From the NCBI RefSeq assembly GCF_001556185.1, contig NZ_LSIJ01000015.1:1-14861 (forward strand): a DNA stretch of 14,861 nucleotides, written 5' to 3'. Shown here in pieces: positions 6,443 through 13,622 of this stretch. The position numbers and the translations under genes were made by a program. Within the stretch, counting starts at the first letter, position 1, and each line of letters starts with the position of its first letter. The DNA is from Sphingomonas sp. CCH10-B3 (lineage in GTDB: Bacteria; Pseudomonadota; Alphaproteobacteria; Sphingomonadales; Sphingomonadaceae). The notes under the pieces are model-generated. The model searched no databases, was not told the DNA's origin, and worked only from the letters and a program-made list of their open reading frames with translations.

Positions 6443-7360
6443 TTGCGTAGCAATCTGGCGATCAGCGCCACTGGCCTCGTCAAGCGCTTCGGCGATCGGC
6501 GCGTGGTCGACGGCGTCGATATCGCGGTGCCCAAGGGCATGATCTATGGCGTGCTTGGCCCCAATGGCGCCGGCAAGACCACGACCTTGCGGATGCTGCT
6601 CGGCATTATCGAGCCCGACGAAGGCAGTCGCACGCTGCTCGACCGGGCGATCCCGCGCGAGGCGAGCGACCATGTCGGCTATCTGCCGGAGGAGCGCGGG
6701 CTCTATCCCGCAATGAAAGCACGCGAGGCGATTGCCTTCATGGGCGCGCTGCGCGGACTCGACCTCAAGATCGGGCGCAAGCGCGCCGACGGGCTGCTCG
6801 AAGCCGCCGGGCTCGGCCATGCCGGGGACACCAAGATTCGCAAATTGTCGAAAGGCATGGCCCAGCTCGTCCAGCTCTGCGGCTCGGTCGTCCATGAACC
6901 CGAGCTGCTGGTGCTCGACGAGCCATTCTCAGGCCTCGACCCGGTCAATCAGGAGCGGCTCGAAACGCTGATCCGCGCCGAGCGCGATCGCGGCGCGACG
7001 GTGCTCTTCTCCACGCATATCATGGGCCATGCCGAGCGGCTGTGCGACCGGCTCGCCATCATCGCGGGCGGCAAGCGCCGGTTCGAAGGCACCGTTGCCG
7101 AAGCGCGCGGCACGCTGCCGTTCAAGGCGCATTATGTGCCGCACCATGAAGGCGACGGCCTGCGCGCGCTGCTGCCCGCGGACGCCGAACGCAGCCATGA
7201 CGGCTGGACCTTCACCATGCCCGACGCCGGGATAGAGGCTTTGCTGATGCAATTGATCGAGGCCGGTCACGGCATTTCGGGGCTGTCGATCGAGCGCCCC
7301 AGCCTGCACGACGCGTTCGTGCGCATCGTCGGTCGCGACGCGCTGGAGGCGGCGGCATGA
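6443..7360 (+). CDS. ABC transporter ATP-binding protein (NatA-type exporter)
   Basis: A 305-residue cytoplasmic ATPase that would power the ABC-2 permease encoded directly after it. Walker A is GPNGAGKTT (39-47). YLPEERGLYP (80-89) takes the Q-loop position, with Glu where Gln is usual, a variant seen in NatA-like proteins. The signature is LSKGM (135-139) instead of LSGGQ. Walker B is LLVLDEP (155-161) with the D-loop SGLDP, and the H-loop His192 is in FSTHIM. Residues from about 225 form the extra C-terminal domain typical of NatA/DrrA relatives. I chose TTG at 6443 because GAGGGG (6431-6436) lies 6 bases before it and the product then begins just before the first conserved strand. The longer frame upstream is antisense to queG. 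Substrate unknown: sodium, a drug, lipid or peptide are all possible. Confidence 0.92.
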   Translation: MRSNLAISATGLVKRFGDRRVVDGVDIAVPKGMIYGVLGPNGAGKTTTLRMLLGIIEPDEGSRTLLDRAIPREASDHVGYLPEERGLYPAMKAREAIAFMGALRGLDLKIGRKRADGLLEAAGLGHAGDTKIRKLSKGMAQLVQLCGSVVHEPELLVLDEPFSGLDPVNQERLETLIRAERDRGATVLFSTHIMGHAERLCDRLAIIAGGKRRFEGTVAEARGTLPFKAHYVPHHEGDGLRALLPADAERSHDGWTFTMPDAGIEALLMQLIEAGHGISGLSIERPSLHDAFVRIVGRDALEAAA

Positions 7361-8607
7361 GCACGGCCCGTGAAAAAAAGTCGGGCAACAGCGCGCGCCT
7401 GATCCGCCAGACGCTGACGATCGCGCGGCGCGATTTTACCGCGACGGTGTTCACACCCCTGTTCCTGCTGTTCCTGCTGTCGCCGCTGATCATGATCGGT
7501 TTCGGCGTCGTCGGTGGGTTGGGCGGCGCGACGCTGGCGCGCGGCGCAGGCGGCAAGGTTCAGATCATTGCCATCGCCGACGCTGATCGCGGCCAATCGC
7601 TGATCGCCGCCGACAAGCGGCTGCGGACCATTTTCCGTCGCAGCGACGCACCGCCACCGCTAGCGATCGAGGCCCCGCAGGGTGATCCGGCTGCGCAAGC
7701 GCGTGCAGCATTTGAAGGCCGCGATATCGAAGTATCGGCGGTGCTTTATGGCCCGCTCGACCACCCGGAGATCCTTTACGGCGCGCAAGGATCGCGATCG
7801 GCGGATTATCTCGAAACGCTCGCCGATACGGCACTGCGCGACAAGGCAGTCGGCGACAAGCCGTTGAGCGTCGCCACCAAAACCTCGATCGTCCGCAAAA
7901 AGGCATCGCGATCGGGCCGCAACCAGTCGGCGTTCCTTGCCGTCACCGGCATCTTCTTCCTGACGCTGTTCCTGTCGGGTCAGGCGGTCGGGACCATGGC
8001 CGAGGAGCGCAGCAACAAGGTGATCGAAATTCTCGCCGCTGCCGTCCCGCTCGAATCGGTATTCCTCGGCAAATTGCTCGGCATGTTCGGCGTGGCGGTG
8101 CTTTTCGTCACTTTCTGGGGGACATTGCTCAGCCAGATCGGGCGGTTCCTGCCCGCCGGCGGCGCCGCGCTCACCGAGATTGCCCCGGCGATCGGCGTGC
8201 CCGTCTTCGTGCTGCTGTTCTGCGGCTATTTCACCATGGCCTATATGCTGCTGGGCGCCGTGTTCCTCAGCGTCGGCGCACAGGCGCAGACGATGCGCGA
8301 AATCCAGATGCTGTCGCTGCCGATCACGATCGTCCAGATGGCAATGTTCGGGCTCGCGTCTGCCGCCGCCGCTGACCCCGGCAGCACGATCGCGATCTTC
8401 GCCGAGATATTTCCGCTGAGCTCACCCTTTGCGATGGCCGCGCGCGCCGCCAACCGGCCCGAGATCTGGCCGCATCTGCTGGCGCTGGCGTGGCAGGCAT
8501 TGTGGGTGGCGATCACGATCTGGATCGGCGCGGGCGCGTTCCGGCGCGGCGTGCTCAAATCGGGTAGCGGGCGTAAAGGGCTGATGACGCGTTTCGCCCG
8601 CCGCTGA
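7357..8607 (+). CDS. ABC-2 type permease (NatB-like)
   Basis: The 416-residue membrane partner of the preceding ATPase; the two genes share ATGA (7357-7360), a sign of translational coupling. A cytoplasmic N-terminus with the coupling-type segment LTIARRDFTATVFTP leads to TM1 (about 34-56). A long soluble extracytoplasmic domain follows (about 60-190), then roughly five TMs from 192 onward (192-212, 237-258, 276-306, 320-338, 375-395). The segment GTMAEERSNKVIEILAAAV (212-230) is the signature of the ABC2_membrane_3/NatB group. The pair should act as an exporter, with two copies of each subunit. Substrate cannot be inferred. The C-terminus is short and basic. Confidence 0.92.
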   Translation: MSTAREKKSGNSARLIRQTLTIARRDFTATVFTPLFLLFLLSPLIMIGFGVVGGLGGATLARGAGGKVQIIAIADADRGQSLIAADKRLRTIFRRSDAPPPLAIEAPQGDPAAQARAAFEGRDIEVSAVLYGPLDHPEILYGAQGSRSADYLETLADTALRDKAVGDKPLSVATKTSIVRKKASRSGRNQSAFLAVTGIFFLTLFLSGQAVGTMAEERSNKVIEILAAAVPLESVFLGKLLGMFGVAVLFVTFWGTLLSQIGRFLPAGGAALTEIAPAIGVPVFVLLFCGYFTMAYMLLGAVFLSVGAQAQTMREIQMLSLPITIVQMAMFGLASAAAADPGSTIAIFAEIFPLSSPFAMAARAANRPEIWPHLLALAWQALWVAITIWIGAGAFRRGVLKSGSGRKGLMTRFARR

Positions 8608-8619
8608 GCGCAACGCCTA

Positions 8620-8646
8620 TTGACACGGATGTCAGTTGGTAGTGTC
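8620..8646 (+). promoter_or_regulatory. Promoter/operator candidate upstream of the P450 gene
   Basis: TTGACA (8620-8625) is a perfect -35 consensus. It is fused to the palindrome TGACA-CGGA-TGTCA (8621-8634), and GACAC (8622-8626) is repeated inverted as GTGTC (8642-8646) at the -10 spacing. The expected -10 hexamer (around TGTCTT, 17 bases after the -35) matches poorly, so promoter strength is uncertain. A regulator, for example of TetR type, bound here would block the -35. No regulator gene is adjacent. Confidence 0.45.
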
Positions 8647-8682
8647 TTAGCCGCATAACGAACCCATAAGGGAGAGGCGAGC

Positions 8683-9929
8683 GTGGCGACACTTGCGCAG
8701 GATGCAGCACCGGGGAAGATCGTCGATCCGCTCGACGTCAGCCGCGGCGAACTTTATAGCGAAGACCGTTGGCAGGAACCCTTTGCCCAGCTGCGGGCCG
8801 AGTCTCCGGTTCATTATGTGCCCGCCAGCGATTACGGCGCCTATTGGTCGATTTCGACCTACAAGCCGATCATCGAGGTCGAATCGCTGCCCGATCTCTA
8901 CTCGTCGGAAGCGGGCGGCATTACCCTTGCCGACTTCGACGAGAATCTGCCCGGTGCCGTCAAGACGCCGATGTTCATCGCAATGGACCGGCCCAAGCAC
9001 ACCGGCCAGCGCCGCACCGTCGCGCCCGCCTTCACGCCGAGCGAAATGGTGCGGATGACCGACAACATCCGCACGCGCTCGGCCGAAATTCTCGATTCGC
9101 TGCCCTGGGGTGAGGAATTCGACTGGGTCGACCGCGTCTCGATCGAACTGACGACGCAGATGCTCGCGATCCTGTTCGACTTCCCATGGGAGGATCGCCG
9201 CAAGCTGACCTTCTGGTCCGACTGGGCCGGCGACATGAATTGTTCAAGGATCAGGAAAAGCGGCTCGAGCGGCTCGAGCATATGCACGAATGCGCTGCCT
9301 ATTTCGGCAGGCTGTGGCAGGCGAAGATTGGCAAGGAGCCGACGCCGGACCTGATTTCAATGATGATCCATTCGGACGCGATGTCGGAAATGGACCAGTG
9401 GGAATTCCTCGGCAATCTGATCCTGCTGATCGTCGGCGGCAACGACACCACGCGCAATTCGATGAGCGCTGCCGCTTACGGCCTTGACCTGTTCCCGGAC
9501 GAGCGTGCGAAGCTAGAGGCCGATCCCTCGCTGATCCCCAATGCAGTGCAGGACATCATCCGCTGGCAGACCCCGCTGGCGCACATGCGCCGCACGGCCA
9601 CGCAGGACACCGTGCTCGAAGGGCAGCAGATCAAGGCGGGCGACAAGCTTGCGCTCTGGTATCTGTCGGCCAATCGCGACCGCAGCATCTTCGGCGACGA
9701 TGCCGACAAAATCGTGGTCGATCGGCCCAATGCGCGCCGCCACCTCGCTTTCGGTCACGGGATCCACCGCTGCGTCGGCGCCCGCCTTGCCGAACTGCAG
9801 ATCGCGGTGCTGCTCGAGGAAATGGCCAAGCGACGGATGCGCGCGAACGTCGTGGGCGAACCGGTCCGCGTGAAAGGCTGCTTCGTCCATGGCTATCGCA
9901 AGCTGCCGGTCGAAATCAGCCGCTACTGA
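8683..9929 (+). pseudogene. Cytochrome P450, frameshifted
   Basis: Two reading frames together give one bacterial class I P450 of about 415 residues. The 5' frame starts at GTG 8683 (AGGGAGAGG, 8669-8677, upstream) and is good up to Gly-Asp184 at 9234. The 3' frame resumes at GAA 9237 (ELFKDQEKRLERLEHM) and runs to TGA at 9927-9929. The bases AT at 9235-9236 look like an ATC or ATT codon missing one base, so a single deletion explains the break; unrepaired, translation stops at 9354. Later motifs are intact: I-helix GGNDTT (Asp255-Thr257 of the repaired protein) and heme loop FGHGIHRCVG with ligand Cys364. The K-helix has DIIR (Asp291, codon 9552-9554) where P450s have ExxR. The N-terminus lacks a membrane anchor, so the ancestor was soluble and would need ferredoxin partners, which are not in the window. 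The overall look recalls terpene/steroid-type bacterial P450s. A sequencing error remains possible. Confidence 0.88.
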
Positions 9930-10008
9930 AATCCAATCGGCGGTCGCCCCCGTAACTAGTGCATCGCCGCCAACGAATAGAGGCGGTAATCCACAGATGG
10001 GGATCGAC

Positions 10009-10500
10009 ATGACCGACCGACGCCAATTCCTCTCGTTCGCCGCGATCAGTGCGGGCGCGATTGCCTTGTTCAGCGGCCGTGGCCAGCGCGCCGAAGCTGC
10101 CGAAAAGTTCGAATATCAGCTGACCGACGCCGCGTGGCGCAAGAAGCTGAGCCCCGCCGCCTATCGCACGCTACGGCATGAGGCGACCGAATATCCCGGC
10201 AGCAGCCCGCTCCTGAAGGAGCATCGCGCCGGCATCTTCGCATGCGCAGGCTGCGCGCTGCCGCTGTTTTCGTCGCGGACGAAATATGACAGTGGCACGG
10301 GCTGGCCGAGCTTCTGGATGCCGCTGAAGGATGCGGTCCGCACCAAGACCGACACGCTGCTCGGGTTCGAGCGCGTCGAAGTTCATTGCCGCCGCTGCGG
10401 CGGGCATCTGGGCCATGTGTTCGATGACGGACCGCGCCCGACCGGCAAGCGTTATTGCATGAATGGCGTCGCGCTGACATTCACGCCCGGCAAGGCCTGA
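10009..10500 (+). CDS. msrB: Peptide-methionine (R)-S-oxide reductase MsrB with Tat signal
   Basis: MsrB reduces methionine-R-sulfoxide in oxidised proteins back to methionine. The product has 163 residues. TDRRQFLSF at the N-terminus followed by AAISAGAIALF is a twin-arginine signal with probable cleavage after AEA (about residue 30), so the enzyme should act in the periplasm. The catalytic domain shows the zinc cysteines CAGC (79, 82) and CRRC (127, 130), GTGWPSF (96-102), GGHLGHVF (131-138) and the catalytic Cys150 in RYCMNGVAL. ATG at 10009 has GGGGA 5-6 bases upstream and gives a compact Tat signal; ATG at 9997 would add MGID and is possible. A weak CCGCC/GGCGG stem (9967-9986) lies in the leader. 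It is convergent with the CHAP gene, 9 bases apart. Confidence 0.95.
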   Translation: MTDRRQFLSFAAISAGAIALFSGRGQRAEAAEKFEYQLTDAAWRKKLSPAAYRTLRHEATEYPGSSPLLKEHRAGIFACAGCALPLFSSRTKYDSGTGWPSFWMPLKDAVRTKTDTLLGFERVEVHCRRCGGHLGHVFDDGPRPTGKRYCMNGVALTFTPGKA

Positions 10501-10509
10501 AGCCGACGC

Positions 10510-11052
10510 TCAGTCCTCGATCGCGACCAGAGTCGAGATGCCGCGTCCGCCGGTGCTCCTGGTCGCGATCTCGGTCGCTTCACCCAAGGGCTGATCGGCG
10601 CCGTCGCGGTAGATGAAGCCCTTGATCGGATAGGTGGTGGTGCCGAGCCCGCGCATCGGCCCGAACCAGACGCGCACCCGGCTCCAGTCGCCTGCCTCCG
10701 ACACATCGACGGCGCGGACATTGCGTTCGATGCCGCCGCGAGTCGACCAGTTGGCATGGGTCAGCAGCACTTCGCGGTCGCTGACGATTTCGCTGACCAT
10801 CGCGACATGGCCGTTGCGCATCTTCGCCGTCGCGGCAAAGGCGAGCACCGCGCCAACCTTCGGCGCGTGGCCGCGCGCATAGCGACCGGCCGCCTGATCC
10901 CACCAGGTGTAAGCATTGCCGCGGATTTCGATGCCCGACACTTCGCGGGCGAACGGCACGCACTGCAGACCGCGCGCCATGGCAGGGACCGATGTCATCA
11001 GGATGCAGGAAAACACCAGCGCGAATCGCGCTGCGAGCGTCTTGATTGTCAT
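10510..11052 (-). CDS. Secreted CHAP-domain amidase/peptidase
   Basis: A 180-residue protein with a Sec signal peptide (positive MTIKTLAARF, hydrophobic core, AMA at 24-26 as the likely cleavage site). The mature part is a CHAP domain, a papain-like fold used to cut peptidoglycan peptides or amide bonds. LQCVPFAREVSGIEIRG holds the nucleophile Cys31; NAYTWWDQA and KVGAVLAF follow; NGHVAMVSEI holds His82; HANW holds Asn101. The C-terminal 40 residues after YPIKGFIYR look unstructured. I chose ATG at 11052 because a GGGGGG run lies 4 bases upstream on the minus strand; reading further upstream destroys the signal peptide. It is monocistronic. It probably acts on cell wall, but effector or toxin activity cannot be excluded. 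Confidence 0.9.
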   Translation of the reverse strand: MTIKTLAARFALVFSCILMTSVPAMARGLQCVPFAREVSGIEIRGNAYTWWDQAAGRYARGHAPKVGAVLAFAATAKMRNGHVAMVSEIVSDREVLLTHANWSTRGGIERNVRAVDVSEAGDWSRVRVWFGPMRGLGTTTYPIKGFIYRDGADQPLGEATEIATRSTGGRGISTLVAIED

Positions 11053-11072
11053 GGACCCCCCAAGGTCGCCTG

Positions 11073-11088
11073 AACACTGTTGAGTGTT
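11073..11088. promoter_or_regulatory. Palindrome in the CHAP gene promoter region
   Basis: AACACT (11073-11078) is inverted as AGTGTT (11083-11088) around GTTG, about 20 bases upstream of the CHAP start codon on the minus strand. It is the only AT-leaning patch in this intergenic region, so it may be an operator or a 5'-UTR hairpin. The remaining bases to 11221 hold no supported gene and no clear terminator for the CHAP leader or the GPH transporter that ends at 11222. Confidence 0.35.
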
Positions 11089-11221
11089 ACAAAGCAGAGG
11101 CAAGCGGCCGGGGAAACCCTTTCGCCACGATGAACGGCGGCTTTCGGGACGAACGGTTGGAACCGGGCGATGACTTGCTGCGGCGATGCAGCAAGCTCGC
11201 CGAAATCGGCGGGGATCCGCG

Positions 11222-12667
11222 CTATTCGGTTGCCGCAACGCCCATTTTGGCGAGTCGGGCCTGATGCTCCGCGCGGCCGAACGGGAAGCGCGAATAAGCA
11301 AAGGCACCAAGCCCGTAGAACAGGATCATCGCGCCGGCGAATACCAGAATCAGCCGGTTGATGGTCTCGGACGATACCGACCCCGGCACCGCTGCGGCCG
11401 GGAAAGCGGCGATGGCGAGAATGGTACCCGCCATTAGCGTACCGAGCCCGCCGACAAGCTTCTGCACGAAGAAGCTGCCCGCAAAGAACACGCCTTCAGA
11501 TCGGCGGCCGGTGCGCATTTCCGATTCCTCGACCACATCCGAGAGCATCGCAGCGCCGATGATGAAGGAAGACACGCCGCATGCGGTGTTGAGCGTAAAG
11601 ATCGTGAGCAGCAGCGGCAGCGCGATCGGCGAGTCCATCGACGGAAACAGCCCGAGCAGCCGCAGGGCATAGGGGCTGGTGATCAGCACGGCATTGGCAA
11701 TCGCAAAGGCAGCGCCGATGCGGTGCTTGTCGCCGCTGCGCGTCGCGCGCGGGGCAATGATGAAGGCAAGCGTCGCGCCGATGAACAGCGCCAGTGTCAG
11801 CCACTGATAATCCGCGCCTTTGAAGCCCCAGACGAACTGGTACATATAGTTTGACAGCGCGAACGACATGCCCTGCGCGGTGTAGGCGAACACGCCTGCG
11901 ATCATCAGGATGATAAAGCCCTTGTTGCGCACTGTCTGCGCGAAGGCACGGAAATGCTCTGCCGCTGTCTCGCCCGTCGATTCGTAGCGCGGCAGGTTCC
12001 TGATCTCCGGATGCAACCCGATCGACGAACCGATGATCGCGACAAACATGGCCACTGCGCCGAACAGCGCCATTCGCCCATAGCCGTCGGCATTCTGCAA
12101 CCCCACCGGGTGCGATGCATCAGGGACAAGGAATATGGCATAGGTCAGCGACAGCATCGCCAGCCCACCACCCCAGGCGAACAAATAGCGGTAGGAAAAC
12201 AGCCGTGTGCGCTCGTCATAATCGGCGCTCAGTTCCGGCCCCATCGCCGCCGAAGGAATTTCAAACGCGGACAGCGCCAGCCGGACAAGTAAAGCGGTAC
12301 CGAACAGATAGCCGAGCAGCGCCGACTGCGACCATCCCTCTGGCGGGTTCCACAGCAACAGCCAACCGAGCGCGATCGGCAAGGCAGAGCCGTACATCCA
12401 CGGATGCCGACGCCCCCAGCGCCCCCGTGTGTGATCGGACAGGAAGCCGACAATCGGATCGGCAAAGGCCTCGACCACCAGCACTGCCGCGATCACGCCC
12501 CCCACCGCCGCTGCCGGCAGGCCGACGACCTGATTGTAGAACAGCAGCAGGAAGGTCGCGAAGCCGCTGTCCTTGATGCCATAGGCGACCGATCCGAACC
12601 CGAACGACCAGCGGCTGCGCAGCGAAACCTTGCGGGCTGGCGACACGGCTGGCACGGTTTCGCTCAC
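11222..12667 (-). CDS. GPH-family (glycoside-pentoside-hexuronide:cation) MFS symporter
   Basis: A 481-residue inner-membrane transporter with about 12 TMs, of the MFS_2/GPH group that moves glycosides or sugar-like compounds with Na+ or H+. SVAYGIKDSGFATFLLLFYNQVVGL forms TM1 (26-50). EAFADPIVGFLSDHTRGRWGRRHPWM (66-91) is the family signature, with Asp70 and Asp78 at the cation-site region. A second-half motif is SFIIGAAMLSDVVEESEMRTGRRSEGVFFAG. The start is GTG at 12667: it overlaps the SDR stop as GTGA, so the two are coupled and form one operon. The reading frame stays open to 13189, but the upstream part is only a frame of the SDR gene. No glycosidase is nearby, so the substrate may be a non-sugar compound processed by the SDR. 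Confidence 0.9.
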   Translation of the reverse strand: MSETVPAVSPARKVSLRSRWSFGFGSVAYGIKDSGFATFLLLFYNQVVGLPAAAVGGVIAAVLVVEAFADPIVGFLSDHTRGRWGRRHPWMYGSALPIALGWLLLWNPPEGWSQSALLGYLFGTALLVRLALSAFEIPSAAMGPELSADYDERTRLFSYRYLFAWGGGLAMLSLTYAIFLVPDASHPVGLQNADGYGRMALFGAVAMFVAIIGSSIGLHPEIRNLPRYESTGETAAEHFRAFAQTVRNKGFIILMIAGVFAYTAQGMSFALSNYMYQFVWGFKGADYQWLTLALFIGATLAFIIAPRATRSGDKHRIGAAFAIANAVLITSPYALRLLGLFPSMDSPIALPLLLTIFTLNTACGVSSFIIGAAMLSDVVEESEMRTGRRSEGVFFAGSFFVQKLVGGLGTLMAGTILAIAAFPAAAVPGSVSSETINRLILVFAGAMILFYGLGAFAYSRFPFGRAEHQARLAKMGVAATE

Positions 12668-13494
12668 TTCTTGAAAGCCTCGAGCATGGCAAAGAGCGAC
12701 GGCACATTGGGGTCCCAACTGTGACGCGGACCAAGCGTCATCCCGCCATCGATGGTGATGTGCGTGCCGGTCACGAACGCGGCGTCGTCGCTGGCGAGGT
12801 AGGCGACGGCAGCGGCAATGTCGTCGGGTGACCCGGCGCGCTGCACCGGTTGCGCTGCGGCGGCAATCCCGGCGATCGCGGCATTGGCCTGATCGCGCGC
12901 GCTGCCGTCGATTTCCATCGCGCTGGTGAAGATGTTGGTGGTGATGAAGCCCGGACAGACCGCATTCACGCGAATCCTGTGCCGCGAAAGATCCGCAGCG
13001 GCGAGATGCGTCAGGTGCAGCACGCCCGCCTTCGCGACCGAATAGGCGGTCGGTGCGGCGCCGGTCTGGAGCGCGGCAATCGAGGCGGTGTTGACGATCG
13101 CGCCGCCGCCGCGCGCCGCCATCAGCGGGGCGGCATAGCGAATGCCGAGCGCGACCGACCGCAGCAGCAGGTTTTGCGTAAAGTCCCATTCGTCCGGGCT
13201 GATCTCGTCGATCCTGGCGCGCGCCCCGCCTGCCCCTGCGTTGTTGAACAGAACATCGATGCCGCCACCCGCATCGGCGGCCACCATCAGCGCTTCAATC
13301 TCGCTGGCCTCGCAGACATTGCAGCGCTGGAAACGGATGCGGCCATTGGAGGTTTCGGCAATCTCGCGCCCCTGCGCTTCGTCGACGTCACCGATCAACA
13401 CGTCGGCGCCCTCGCGGACCAGCCGCAGCGCGGTGGCACGGCCGATACCCGATGCGCCGCCGGTTACCACGGCGCGTTTTCCTGCGAAGCGCAT
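12664..13494 (-). CDS. Short-chain dehydrogenase/reductase (SDR, classical)
   Basis: A 276-residue cytoplasmic NAD(P)-dependent oxidoreductase that interconverts an alcohol and a ketone. TGGASGIG (11-18) binds the cofactor; Asp36 after the second strand points to NAD preference over NADP. NNAG is at 84-87. The catalytic set is Ser138 (NTAS), Tyr151 and Lys155 (YSVAK). PGFITTNIF (181-189) and the C-terminal GTHITIDGGMTLG complete the fold. A 20-residue tail (GPRHSWDPNVPSLFAMLEAFKK) exceeds the usual core. ATG at 13494 follows GAGGAGAGG (3 bases gap). First gene of the SDR-GPH transporter operon, divergent from the acyl-CoA dehydrogenase. The substrate is not evident; hydroxysteroid- or cyclic alcohol-type SDRs look most similar by eye. 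Confidence 0.94.
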   Translation of the reverse strand: MRFAGKRAVVTGGASGIGRATALRLVREGADVLIGDVDEAQGREIAETSNGRIRFQRCNVCEASEIEALMVAADAGGGIDVLFNNAGAGGARARIDEISPDEWDFTQNLLLRSVALGIRYAAPLMAARGGGAIVNTASIAALQTGAAPTAYSVAKAGVLHLTHLAAADLSRHRIRVNAVCPGFITTNIFTSAMEIDGSARDQANAAIAGIAAAAQPVQRAGSPDDIAAAVAYLASDDAAFVTGTHITIDGGMTLGPRHSWDPNVPSLFAMLEAFKK

Positions 13495-13518
13495 AGCCTC
13501 TCCTCTGTGTTTTTGGGC

Positions 13519-13546
13519 AGCATAGTATGCAGATGCGGGCGGTCAA
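13519..13546 (-). promoter_or_regulatory. Sigma70-like promoter of the SDR operon with overlapping palindrome
   Basis: Read on the minus strand, TTGACC (13546-13541) and TATGCT (13524-13519) are separated by 16 bases, 24 bases before the SDR start at 13494. The 11-bp palindrome GCATA-G-TATGC (13520-13530) covers the -10 and spacer, the position of a repressor operator. The site also lies 93 bases upstream of the divergent acyl-CoA dehydrogenase start, so one regulator could control both. No regulator gene is in view. Confidence 0.5.
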
Positions 13547-13622
13547 TCGAAGGCTTTCGAATTTCGGGTCTGGCTTGCAGCCAGCCGCGCCGCCGATTAC
13601 GACGGCGCAAACAGGAGAGGCA

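Noticed and set aside
9186..9929. Independent 247-residue P450-like gene starting at ATG 9186
   Set aside because: The first residues (MGGSPQADLLVRLGRRH) are an out-of-frame reading of the conserved WEDRRKLTFWSDW region; it is the 3' part of the frameshifted gene, not a separate one.
11046..11264. 72-codon plus-strand frame upstream of the GPH transporter end
   Set aside because: No ribosome-binding site, no recognisable features and it overlaps the start of the CHAP gene and the end of the transporter.
12668..13189. In-frame 5' extension of the GPH transporter (to 655 codons)
   Set aside because: It is an alternative frame of the SDR gene, rich in Arg and Cys. The transporter has a good GTG start overlapping the SDR stop.
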